This document shows, in pieces, positions 1 through 6,106 of a DNA stretch of 9,137 bases. The position numbers and the translations under genes were made by a program. Below the pieces are notes generated by a model. It did no database searches, had not been told where the DNA came from, and saw only the letters and a list, made by a program, of their open reading frames with translations. Position 1 is the stretch's first letter. Each line of letters opens with the position of its first letter. Source of the DNA: Treponema sp. (lineage in GTDB: Bacteria; Spirochaetota; Spirochaetia; Treponematales; Breznakiellaceae). The stretch lies in assembly GCA_031278025.1 (NCBI GenBank), contig JAITLF010000085.1, positions 1-9,137 on the forward strand, given 5' to 3'.

Positions 1-128
1 TTCAGAAGGTCCTCCGGTGTCTTAATTTCCCGTGCTCGCTGTAAAGCGCCCAGTTCCTTCGCTTTTTCTCTCCAATGCTCCGGTAGTATCGCCGCCATAT
101 CTTCGAATGTATAGTTTTCTTCTCTCAT
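1..128 (-). CDS. IS4-type transposase, N-terminal fragment (runs off left edge)
   Basis: This is the first 42 codons of a minus-strand gene that continues beyond the window. The translation begins MREENYTFEDMAAILPEHW and continues with WREKAKELGALQRAREIK and TPEDLL. The pattern 'LPE.W..KAKE.GAL.R.R.IK.PEDLL' is the typical N-terminus of IS4-type (DDE, transposase family 11) proteins, which lies before the catalytic DDE domain. No catalytic residue is within the window, so activity cannot be judged. The start at 128 is the first ATG in this frame. Only GAGGGC lies just before it, which is a weak ribosome site. A TTGGCA-17-TAAACT promoter-like pair lies immediately upstream. The element sits where rnfB would be expected downstream of rnfA. 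The family call is from memory of the motif, not a search. Confidence 0.72.
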   Translation of the reverse strand, partial: MREENYTFEDMAAILPEHWREKAKELGALQRAREIKTPEDLL

Positions 129-134
129 GCCCTC

Positions 135-163
135 AGTTTATCAGGTGAAAACTGTTTTGCCAA
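135..163 (-). promoter_or_regulatory. Possible promoter of the transposase
   Basis: On the minus strand TTGGCA (163-158) and TAAACT (140-135) are separated by 17 bp. Each is close to the sigma-70 consensus (5/6 and 4/6). The -10-like box ends only 6 nt before the ATG at 128, so the transcript would be nearly leaderless. This is a weak prediction in an AT-rich stretch. Confidence 0.3.
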
Positions 164-281
164 CTATTTTAGGTAAACGCACATGAGGTATCTTCCAGTA
201 CGATGACTTCTTCCGTCTCCGCGTATCTTTTAGTTCTTCTTCGGTTATTTTTTTATTCTTCCAAAAACGGTAATACCCCAT
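141..281 (-). CDS. Doubtful small basic protein (46 aa), possibly a gene remnant
   Basis: A minus-strand ORF opens at 323 as 60 codons. The ATG at 281 is the better start because GGAAGGA lies 4 nt before it, a good Shine-Dalgarno match. The resulting product is lysine/arginine-rich (MGYYRFWKNKKITEEELKD, then RRRKKSS) with no membrane segment, and I recognise no family. Base composition is clearly more AT-rich than the rnf genes, like the adjacent transposase fragment, which suggests an imported segment or a decayed transposon gene. Its stop at 141 overlaps the proposed transposase promoter. It could equally be non-coding. A plus-strand ORF also covers this stretch but is proline/arginine-rich and looks spurious. 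Confidence 0.3.
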   Translation of the reverse strand: MGYYRFWKNKKITEEELKDTRRRKKSSYWKIPHVRLPKIVGKTVFT

Positions 282-323
282 TTGTTCCTTCCAGGTGTTC
301 GCCTTTTGCATTATTACCCGCAT

Positions 324-436
324 CTCCCCTTTGGCGCGGGGGGATACTCCGAAGAGTGCGCGGAGCTCCGCCCCGCCGCCCCGCCGGGGGGGTTAGAACC
401 CCCCCGGCCCCCCCAATGGAAGGGAGAAAGAGAAAT
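324..436. other. GC-rich intergenic segment downstream of rnfA
   Basis: This non-coding segment separates rnfA from the AT-rich transposon-side region. It is dominated by G and C runs: a 12-bp palindrome GCGGAGCTCCGC (360-371), a CCGCCCCGCCGCCCCGCC-like tract (369-385), a strong G/C hairpin (384-407) and a run of seven C (408-414). The start of the block, GGGGGGATACTCCGAAGAG at about 337-356, resembles the GGGGGATACTCTCC at 9061-9074 near the right edge. This hints at a dispersed repeat or a shared upstream motif. No coding signal is convincing here. Confidence 0.5.
384..407. terminator. Strong G/C hairpin after rnfA
   Basis: A 9-bp perfect stem, CCGGGGGGG (384-392) with CCCCCCCGG (399-407), encloses a TTAGAA loop. 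The two inner TT/AA pairs can extend the stem. It lies about 30 bp beyond the rnfA stop on the minus strand and could end the operon transcript. No U-run follows on either strand, so it is not a classical intrinsic terminator. It may instead be part of an intergenic repeat or protect the mRNA 3' end. Confidence 0.4.
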
Positions 437-1060
437 TTAGTCTAAAACTTGCAAAAGGACTGCTGCAACGGAAGAAAAGATCAGTGACATCAGGCCCATA
501 GCGATGAAAAGAAGGGGCCTGCCCCGCAGGGTAGCGGGAATCCGCTCCAGGGACGAACGCTGGTATATGTCCCGCAGGATAAAGGCGGCCATCGCGCCGC
601 CTGCGGAAAATCCCAGGGAAAGGACCGCCGCTTCCAGCAGGGAACCGGCAAAACGCAGGGTCAGGATAATAGCGGCTATGGTAAGGCCGTCGTAAGCGGT
701 TATGGTGGGAAACAATTCGGCAGGCGATAATTCTTCAAGTACCGGCGCAGGCAGCCGCGCGGCCAGGCGGCTGCCCGGGCGCAGGAAACGCCGGCTAAGG
801 GCTTCAAGCCCTTTTCCCACCGCCGTTATCAGGGGGAAGAGCAAAAAATATTCCAGATACCCCAGGGCCAGGGGGCTTAAAACATACGAAAAAAGAAGCC
901 AGAACAGGAGCGTCGAAAAGAAGAGCATCCCCCATTGAAAGAGGATGTTCCTGATGATCCGTTCCGGGCGGACGCCTATATCCCGTATCCCCAAACCCAT
1001 TTGAAGCATCAGATTAAGGGAAAGACCCGAAAAAACTGCCAGGATAATGATGCCGTTCAT
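437..1060 (-). CDS. rnfA: RnfA-like membrane subunit, cysteine-free
   Basis: This 207-aa polytopic membrane protein is the last gene of the rnf cluster; its ATG overlaps the rnfE stop by 4 nt. RnfA normally has about 190-200 residues and six helices. With RnfE it forms the inverted-repeat pair that binds an intramembrane [2Fe-2S] cluster through two cysteines from each subunit. The strongest family signal is the C-terminal part: 'R-(ER)IPATLRGRPLLFIAMGLMSLIF' at about 171-195 fits the RnfA 'P..frG.pialitaGlmalaF' pattern. The LGLCPFLG motif is replaced by MGLGIRDIG (21-29), and LPLITTNC by FPTITAYD (117-124). The whole protein contains no cysteine. A hydrophilic insertion occupies about 90-115. 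The reading frame is intact, so it does not look like a pseudogene. Membership rests on position, topology and partial motif match. Confidence 0.7.
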   Translation of the reverse strand: MNGIIILAVFSGLSLNLMLQMGLGIRDIGVRPERIIRNILFQWGMLFFSTLLFWLLFSYVLSPLALGYLEYFLLFPLITAVGKGLEALSRRFLRPGSRLAARLPAPVLEELSPAELFPTITAYDGLTIAAIILTLRFAGSLLEAAVLSLGFSAGGAMAAFILRDIYQRSSLERIPATLRGRPLLFIAMGLMSLIFSSVAAVLLQVLD

Positions 1061-1719
1061 AGTTCCACCTGGTCTTTCGCCGGTTCCCGGTGGAATTGGC
1101 GTTTTTTCTCCTGCCGGTACAGGGCAAGGCCGTAACCGAAAAGCAGGAGCGCGCCGGCAGAACCGCCTATAACCTGTATGGGGAAAAGGGAGTTCTCCCC
1201 GTTGCCGAGCAGTTCAATGCAGCCCCTCATGCCTCCGGGAAGTGAAAGGGACCCGAAGCCCAACGGTTCCCGTACCAGGGCAAAGGCCAGGATCAAAAGC
1301 CCCAGGGTCAGGGATTCAACGGTGGCCCGTATCAGCGCGTCCCTGGGGGACAGGGATTTAAGCCGGGGAAGTACGCCGGAGGCGATGCCGTATACCGGCG
1401 CCAGGATGATAAACAGGGAGGTTTCCGCAGCCAGGAAGGGGATCGTTAGGGAGAGAATGAGGTGATAGACGCTCCCTAAAAAGGCGGATAAGCAGACCAG
1501 GGCAAAGCTTTCCCCTTTTTCCGGCAATAACGGAGACGCAAGACGGAAGATCAGGGCGGCTAAGGCGTATACCCAGACCAGAGCGCCCACGGTTACCAGG
1601 CCAAACGCGGTACGGCTTGACGCCATGATGAGGAGTCCCACCCCGATAAGGGTGGAAAGGGGGGAGCGGTATCCCCAAAAAAGATGGCTTTGCAACTGCA
1701 ACTGCGGATCATTCATCAT
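1057..1719 (-). CDS. rnfE: RnfE-like membrane subunit lacking cluster cysteines
   Basis: This 220-aa polytopic membrane protein starts at 1719, overlapping the rnfG end by 11 nt (a second ATG at 1716 is also possible), and overlaps rnfA by 4 nt. RnfE/NqrD proteins are about 200-230 aa and pair with RnfA around an intramembrane iron-sulfur cluster. The N-terminal SHLFWGYRSPLSTLIGVGLL matches the RnfE 'lW..NPvLvqlLGLCPlLA' region, and LVREPLGFGSLSLP (148-161) matches the 'iRE.lG.Gtl' segment. The two cysteine motifs are lost: LGLCPLLA corresponds to IGVGLLIMA (25-33), and the NC(A/L)ILGRAE region corresponds to APVYGIASG (107-115). The only cysteines are C76 and C166, outside these motifs. The C-terminal tail after about 200 is basic and soluble. 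The assignment to RnfE rather than RnfA depends on gene order and the RE.LG segment. Confidence 0.7.
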   Translation of the reverse strand: MMNDPQLQLQSHLFWGYRSPLSTLIGVGLLIMASSRTAFGLVTVGALVWVYALAALIFRLASPLLPEKGESFALVCLSAFLGSVYHLILSLTIPFLAAETSLFIILAPVYGIASGVLPRLKSLSPRDALIRATVESLTLGLLILAFALVREPLGFGSLSLPGGMRGCIELLGNGENSLFPIQVIGGSAGALLLFGYGLALYRQEKKRQFHREPAKDQVEL

Positions 1720-2194
1720 CCTTATCCTCCCTGGCCTGGCGGAGCAAGGCGTGGCTTGCCTCTATACGCCGGACATAGATGCGGAACTGCCCCGGGGGGA
1801 TCCTCTCGAATATCGCCTCTCCATGAAGGCTTAAGGGAATGAGGGGACCGGCCTTCCCGTCCTGAGAAACCAGGGCCAGGAAGGGGGCAAAGACGCCGTC
1901 AACCGCCACGGTGAAGACCACCGCCCAGTCCGGGGAATTGACGATGGTAAACCAGGTCCCCGCCTGAACCGCCTGGCCTGGCATACCCCAGGTGGGAAGG
2001 GGGGGGCCCAGACGCGATTCCTCGCCCCGGTCGGCAAGGATCCTGTTCACCGAATTGAGAAGCGCCCTGTTCCGTACCGGCTGGGTAAAGCCCCACAGCA
2101 GGGCGCTGAACAACATCAAACCGGCTGTCCAGGCGGCAAAAATCCCCATACGCTTAACCGGCGACGGGATATTTTTAAATTTCCCCAGGGTCAT
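1709..2194 (-). CDS. rnfG: RnfG-position protein without flavin motif
   Basis: A 161-aa protein with one N-terminal membrane helix (about 17-36) and an extracytoplasmic domain, encoded exactly where rnfG belongs, between rnfD (4-nt overlap) and rnfE (11-nt overlap). Canonical RnfG is about 180-220 aa, carries an FMN-binding domain and binds FMN covalently at the threonine of a (S/D)GAT.T motif. None of that motif is visible here, nor the ETPGLG motif. The nearest sequence is ASHALLRQ (146-153), near the C-terminus, where a relic of SGATLT might be read with Thr changed to Leu. That alignment is speculative. The domain keeps alternating hydrophobic strands (AVVFTVAVDGVFAPFLALVS). A run of eight C on the coding strand (plus 1999-2006) lies within it. 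The subunit call is mainly from context and topology. Confidence 0.58.
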   Translation of the reverse strand: MTLGKFKNIPSPVKRMGIFAAWTAGLMLFSALLWGFTQPVRNRALLNSVNRILADRGEESRLGPPLPTWGMPGQAVQAGTWFTIVNSPDWAVVFTVAVDGVFAPFLALVSQDGKAGPLIPLSLHGEAIFERIPPGQFRIYVRRIEASHALLRQAREDKDDE

Positions 2195-3270
2195 GCCGGC
2201 CTCCTCGTCTCGTTAGGAATGGGGTTATTAAATATCCGGCTCTCTATGGACCGAATTACCGGGGTCAGTATGTTCAGCAGGGCAATGGCAAAAAACGCGC
2301 CGTAGGATTCGCCGCCCCGGTACTGGAAGAAGAAGGTTAAAACGCCGCCTAAACAGGCGACGACCAGGGCCCCTGTCCTGGTTTTGGTCCCCGAAGCGGG
2401 TTCCAGGGCCAGAAGAAAGGCGGCGGCTATCGTTCCGCCGGAGAAAAGCCCGTAAAGGATATCGCCCTTTCCCAGGCCCTCTTCCAATAAGATTATCCCC
2501 GGTATGGTTTCGATTACGTCGCCGTTGATGAAACCCGGCAGGGCGCCGAAAAAACGGACAAGGATGGCATAGACGCCCAGGAAAAGGGGGGCAATCCAGG
2601 CCCGGCCTACCTGAGAAGCGGAGATCAGAACGGCGCCCAGCAACAGGCCCAGGAGTCCCCGGTCCGCGATGATAGACGGGGTCGATGAAAAGAGAAGATC
2701 GATGTACCCTTCGGGCAATTCCGAACTGGTCAGGGCAAAGATCGTATTGTTCAGAAATCCCGTAATGTTCCCGTCCAGGGAACCGAGAAACGCAAGAAGT
2801 TCTTCGGAAACGCGAATTCCCGCAGGGGGAACCCCCATCAGGGCTTTTTCAAAGGGGCCGGGCCACGCGAAGCGAACGAACAGCCAGCCGCCAAGGGCGG
2901 GGTTCAACCAATTAGCCCCCAGGCCGCCGAAACTCTGCTTGACTACCGCTATGGCAAAAACAGCTCCCAGGGCGGCAATCAGGGGGTTTATCTGATTGGG
3001 CAGGAGCAGGGTAAGCACCAGGGCCGAAGCAATGGCGCTCCCGTCCCGCAGGGTACGGGTCCCGATCATCCGGTTAACTACGAATTCCGCAGAAATCGCC
3101 GCCGCCACCGCCGTAAACGCAAGGCCCAGGGAGGTAAAAGAATCGGTCAGGGAAGATTGAAGGATTCCCAGTCCGGCGCAGACGCTTACTATCACCATCC
3201 GCGTCGTAGTAGAACGGGCAAGATTTATCTGAGGGCGCTGTAACAAAACCCGTGGAAACCGGTTAGGCAT
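2191..3270 (-). CDS. rnfD: RnfD-like membrane subunit, no covalent-FMN site visible
   Basis: A 359-aa polytopic membrane protein starting 1 nt after the rnfC stop. RnfD/NqrB proteins normally form part of the ion-conducting membrane core and carry FMN attached through a threonine in a GATP-type motif. Family motifs are clear in the first half: TLRDGSAIASALVLTLLLP (73-91) and KQSFGGLGANWLNPALGG (111-128). In the second half SGGTIAAAFLLALEPASG (267-284) corresponds to the 'sGG...gAfFmaTDP.t' motif, followed by GGVLTFFFQYRGGESYGAFF. Deviations: no SGATPL-like sequence occurs in the expected loop (the nearest is DGNIT, 156-160, with wrong spacing), TDP has become LEP, and the GSIGETS segment reads TPSIIADRG (187-195). 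Length is normal to slightly long. Confident as an RnfD homologue, doubtful as a flavoprotein. Confidence 0.85.
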   Translation of the reverse strand: MPNRFPRVLLQRPQINLARSTTTRMVIVSVCAGLGILQSSLTDSFTSLGLAFTAVAAAISAEFVVNRMIGTRTLRDGSAIASALVLTLLLPNQINPLIAALGAVFAIAVVKQSFGGLGANWLNPALGGWLFVRFAWPGPFEKALMGVPPAGIRVSEELLAFLGSLDGNITGFLNNTIFALTSSELPEGYIDLLFSSTPSIIADRGLLGLLLGAVLISASQVGRAWIAPLFLGVYAILVRFFGALPGFINGDVIETIPGIILLEEGLGKGDILYGLFSGGTIAAAFLLALEPASGTKTRTGALVVACLGGVLTFFFQYRGGESYGAFFAIALLNILTPVIRSIESRIFNNPIPNETRRPA

Positions 3271-3271
3271 T

Positions 3272-4573
3272 TCAATTCTCCCCTAAGGCGTATTGAGTGA
3301 TGGCGGTACTGAGCGGCAGACGGGAAGGGCACACCACTTCGCAGCATCCGCAGCCGTGACATTCTCCCCTTCTGTCCATGCCGCCCTTCTTCCCGCTTAT
3401 CAGGGACCGTTTGTACAGTTCTTCCGGGTCAAGACCCACCGGGCATACGGACCTGCATTCCCCGCAACTGATGCAATCGCGGCTCCGTTCCCCGCCGGCA
3501 CGGGCGTTCAGGAGGGCAAAAAACGCGGTACTGGTCTTGATCACCGGTTCGTCCAGGTCCGTTATCAGCCGGCCCCGGATGGGCGATCCAGATGCGATAC
3601 GTTTGGGGTTCCCCGCAAAACCGCCGCATTGGGCGAAAATTTCTTTAAGCCGGGTCCCTATCCTCGCCCTCATGACCAGGGGCGCCCTGACCGCCGAACC
3701 CCCAACCGCTATATACCGGTCCAGAATAGGCTTTCTAAGCTTTACCGCGTCATGAATCGCCGCCAAAGTAGCGGGGTTCAGAATGAGGAGATCCCCCAGG
3801 CTTGAGTTTTCTTTTTTTTCGTAGAGTCTGAGCACCAGTTCCAGTTCCCGCCTGTTCCGCTGGGGATACTGGGAACCCACCAGGACCAAGGACGCGGGAA
3901 TGTTCCACTGATCCGCCTCCGCCAACAAATCGGCCCCCAGGTTCTGTTCCCGATGAGAAACAGCGAAAACAATGCGGGTTACTCCGGCAGCCTTTGCGGT
4001 GATGGCGCTTCCCTCCACCACGGCCTTGAGCCGCTCCTGGCAGAGGACATAATCCGCCGCCAGCCAGGGATCATCGAACACGCACCTGACTACCAGGGAG
4101 AAGGGATCCGTAACGGTCTTATAGCCGGCGATCAGTTCCGAAACCGGACGCCCGGGCATTTCCATTTCGACTATGCCGTAATCGGCGATGATACGCTGGA
4201 GTTCCACCGGAGAAAGCCCTTCCCAGGGAAAAATTTCCTCTTTCTTCCCCAGTTTTTCAAAGGCCCCTTCCATGCGGATGATTAAAGCGTCATTGGTATA
4301 TCCTTCGGGGGTCTTCCAGGAAACCATTCTGACCACCCGTCCGGGGACGGCGGCATGGATGTTCGCGGAACCCGGCCCCTGGCCCTGGCCTATGAGCATT
4401 CCCTCCCGAACCAGATCGCCTACCGCGACCGTCGGAGAGGCCCGCCCGCCTGAATGTTGAATCAGGGGAATTACCGAAAGGTTGGGAAGAAAGGAGGTTA
4501 TGCTTGTGTATCGTGACGGAACCGAGGGATCGGCAAACTGAATCCCCCCCTGGGGAAAAGAATAAATTTTCAT
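3272..4573 (-). CDS. rnfC: RnfC-like subunit with ferredoxin clusters but degenerate NADH/FMN site
   Basis: A 433-aa soluble-type protein whose ATG overlaps the upstream membrane-protein stop by 4 nt. RnfC is the peripheral subunit that exchanges electrons with NAD(H) through FMN and two [4Fe-4S] clusters. Seen here: an N-terminal barrel-sandwich segment with VIPLIQHSGGRASPTV (34-49), VGDLVREGMLIGQ and AAVPGRVV; a core with LNPATLAAIHDAV (265-277) and RIGTRLKEIF; then two ferredoxin motifs, C367-C370-C373-C377-P and C405-C408-C411-C415-P. Key losses are in the Nqo1-like core: GIVGLGGAGFP corresponds to GIVEMEMPGRP (133-143), the ECEPYLT region to FDDPWLA (166-172), the YPQG(A/G)EKQL motif to YPQRNRRELEL (236-246), and GGPMMG to SGSPIRG. 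Length is close to the usual 430-450 aa. It is clearly RnfC-family. Its ability to bind NADH or FMN is doubtful. Confidence 0.9.
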   Translation of the reverse strand: MKIYSFPQGGIQFADPSVPSRYTSITSFLPNLSVIPLIQHSGGRASPTVAVGDLVREGMLIGQGQGPGSANIHAAVPGRVVRMVSWKTPEGYTNDALIIRMEGAFEKLGKKEEIFPWEGLSPVELQRIIADYGIVEMEMPGRPVSELIAGYKTVTDPFSLVVRCVFDDPWLAADYVLCQERLKAVVEGSAITAKAAGVTRIVFAVSHREQNLGADLLAEADQWNIPASLVLVGSQYPQRNRRELELVLRLYEKKENSSLGDLLILNPATLAAIHDAVKLRKPILDRYIAVGGSAVRAPLVMRARIGTRLKEIFAQCGGFAGNPKRIASGSPIRGRLITDLDEPVIKTSTAFFALLNARAGGERSRDCISCGECRSVCPVGLDPEELYKRSLISGKKGGMDRRGECHGCGCCEVVCPSRLPLSTAITQYALGEN

Positions 4574-6078
4574 GCGGCAATCCGTTTATCGTTAAATACC
4601 AGAGAACTTCCTCCCTTTCGTTCTCTCCGGCCAAAGCGAATCAGGGAAGAAAAAGTTGGAATTAAAATAAGCACTATAGAAATTAAATCCTCCGGAATAT
4701 GGATATAATTTACCGCCGGGGTATACCCTGTCAGGAAACCGGTAAGATCCGCCAGGGGAAAGGGAGGAAACACCCTATAATCCCCGAAAGGAGCGGCCCC
4801 CGCGCCGGTTTGGGCAGGGCCGCCTTCAATTTCCCGGCCCGTTTCCATGATAAGGCCATCGTCCCCTATAGCATACCGATAATAACCGGAATACGGAAGA
4901 TACTCAGACGGGGAACTAAGTGTTCCGGTATCTTCCAGGAGCCGTAACGAAAAAGACCGCTGAAAAGCCAGATGAGCCTCGTAATCCCCGGCATACACCA
5001 GGGGAATATCCTCACGGGATAATTCCGCAGACGGCTCTGTGTCTGGTTCCGGCAACAGGAGCGGCAAGACCAGGGCAAGAACCGCCGCCGGAACCCAGGG
5101 AAGGATAGTACGGGGACAGCTTCGCTTAAAATACCGGAAGAACGCGGGAATAGTCAGGGCCGGCTTCTTAATAGGCGCCGGGCGGAACCGTACATGTTCA
5201 GCCCGGACGGATTCGGCCCACAGCGCGGTCCCGGTAACGCCGCAACTTAAAAGGAGAACCGCTAACGCCGCCACGGCCGGGACATTCCCGATGCAGAGGA
5301 GCGCCCCGTAAACAAGAGCAAACAGCAGGAGCATAAGGCACGGGAAGAGGGGGAACTCCCGGCGGCCTCCCGGCGGCTTACTGAACGGGGAGATTCCGCC
5401 GCGCCGGCGGACGAAGAATTCATGCAACGGCGGGATAAGGCTGCCGGAAAAAGCGAAAAGTATCCCCGTAAGAACCAGCCCCGGAGAGCCTAAAAACACC
5501 AGGGGTACGCAGAGAGGGAGGAGGAAGGCCAGAAGAACGGGCGTTTCCGACAGAACAAGGGAAAACAAAACCGCAGCCCCAAAAACAGCGGATAAGACCC
5601 AATACCGGGAAGAAGACTGGTTTTGGATCAAAACTTCCAGGGTATAGGGGGTATCCCCCAACACGGCGTTCAGACGGGCCGCGATTCCCGTGCGGGAATC
5701 CTCCCGATCCGGGTTAAAGGGAATGAAGAAACGCCGTGTTCCGTCCCGAACAAAGAACGCGCGCAACTTTTCCGCGTATCCATCATTACGGGGATCGAAA
5801 GACTCAAGCCGTGCGGGATATTCATCCAAAGGGACTTTGACCACTTCCCCGAAATCATCCAGGTATACCCATTGGTTGGATTCAGAAAAATAGGTTTCTA
5901 TTCCCGCCGCGGTTAAGGCCGCCCCGACCGCGCGGTCGGAACAGGACTCGTCAAGAACGAGTACCCCATACCCTCCGTATGAACTGCCGCCGCCTGAGGG
6001 ACGGAAAAGAAGAAGGGAGAGGAAACCGGCGCCGAGGGAGACACATACCGCTAAAACCACTGACCTTTGAAACGCCAT
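4570..6078 (-). CDS. Unknown polytopic membrane protein coupled to rnfC (502 aa)
   Basis: I do not recognise a family. The frame is open to 6150, but the ATG at 6078 is preferred. It has AGGA 6 nt upstream, begins with a membrane helix after MAFQRS, and avoids overlap with the preceding gene. Using that start, eight hydrophobic segments can be seen at about 6-26, 159-176, 180-198, 201-219, 243-264, 266-287, 326-343 and 465-482. Two hydrophilic domains (about 27-156 and 344-456) probably face the same, extracytoplasmic side. The first contains a Gly/Ser linker and then YGVLVLDESCSDRAVGAAL. The second is acidic and Tyr-rich. Its stop overlaps the rnfC ATG by 4 nt, so the two are translationally coupled. 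It may be an accessory subunit or assembly factor of the Rnf-like complex; that is inference from coupling alone. Confidence 0.75.
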   Translation of the reverse strand: MAFQRSVVLAVCVSLGAGFLSLLLFRPSGGGSSYGGYGVLVLDESCSDRAVGAALTAAGIETYFSESNQWVYLDDFGEVVKVPLDEYPARLESFDPRNDGYAEKLRAFFVRDGTRRFFIPFNPDREDSRTGIAARLNAVLGDTPYTLEVLIQNQSSSRYWVLSAVFGAAVLFSLVLSETPVLLAFLLPLCVPLVFLGSPGLVLTGILFAFSGSLIPPLHEFFVRRRGGISPFSKPPGGRREFPLFPCLMLLLFALVYGALLCIGNVPAVAALAVLLLSCGVTGTALWAESVRAEHVRFRPAPIKKPALTIPAFFRYFKRSCPRTILPWVPAAVLALVLPLLLPEPDTEPSAELSREDIPLVYAGDYEAHLAFQRSFSLRLLEDTGTLSSPSEYLPYSGYYRYAIGDDGLIMETGREIEGGPAQTGAGAAPFGDYRVFPPFPLADLTGFLTGYTPAVNYIHIPEDLISIVLILIPTFSSLIRFGRRERKGGSSLVFNDKRIAA

Positions 6079-6106
6079 GAAGTGTCCTATACGAAGTGTC
6101 CTATAA
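6079..6106 (-). promoter_or_regulatory. Tandemly duplicated ribosome binding site
   Basis: Two copies of the 14-bp sequence GAAGTGTCCTATAC (plus strand 6079-6092 and 6093-6106, one mismatch in the second) lie directly before the ATG of the 502-aa membrane protein. On the coding strand each reads TATAGGACACTTC. The proximal copy puts AGGA 6 nt before the ATG at 6078. The distal copy's AGGA overlaps the TAG stop (6103-6101) of the upstream DUF212 gene. The duplication therefore separates the two genes and gives two Shine-Dalgarno cores. Confidence 0.65.

Noticed and set aside
203..445. 80-aa plus-strand ORF across the intergenic repeats
   Set aside because: The product is largely Pro/Arg from the G/C runs and hairpin, overlaps the rnfA end, and has no family resemblance.
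3293..3805. 170-aa and 125-aa plus-strand ORFs opposite rnfC
   Set aside because: They are antisense to clear ferredoxin and core motifs of RnfC, have low-complexity composition and no ribosome site.
437..4573. rnf genes as pseudogenes
   Set aside because: All frames are uninterrupted and retain 1-11 nt overlaps or gaps. The motif losses are substitutions in otherwise conserved folds, with no frameshifts.
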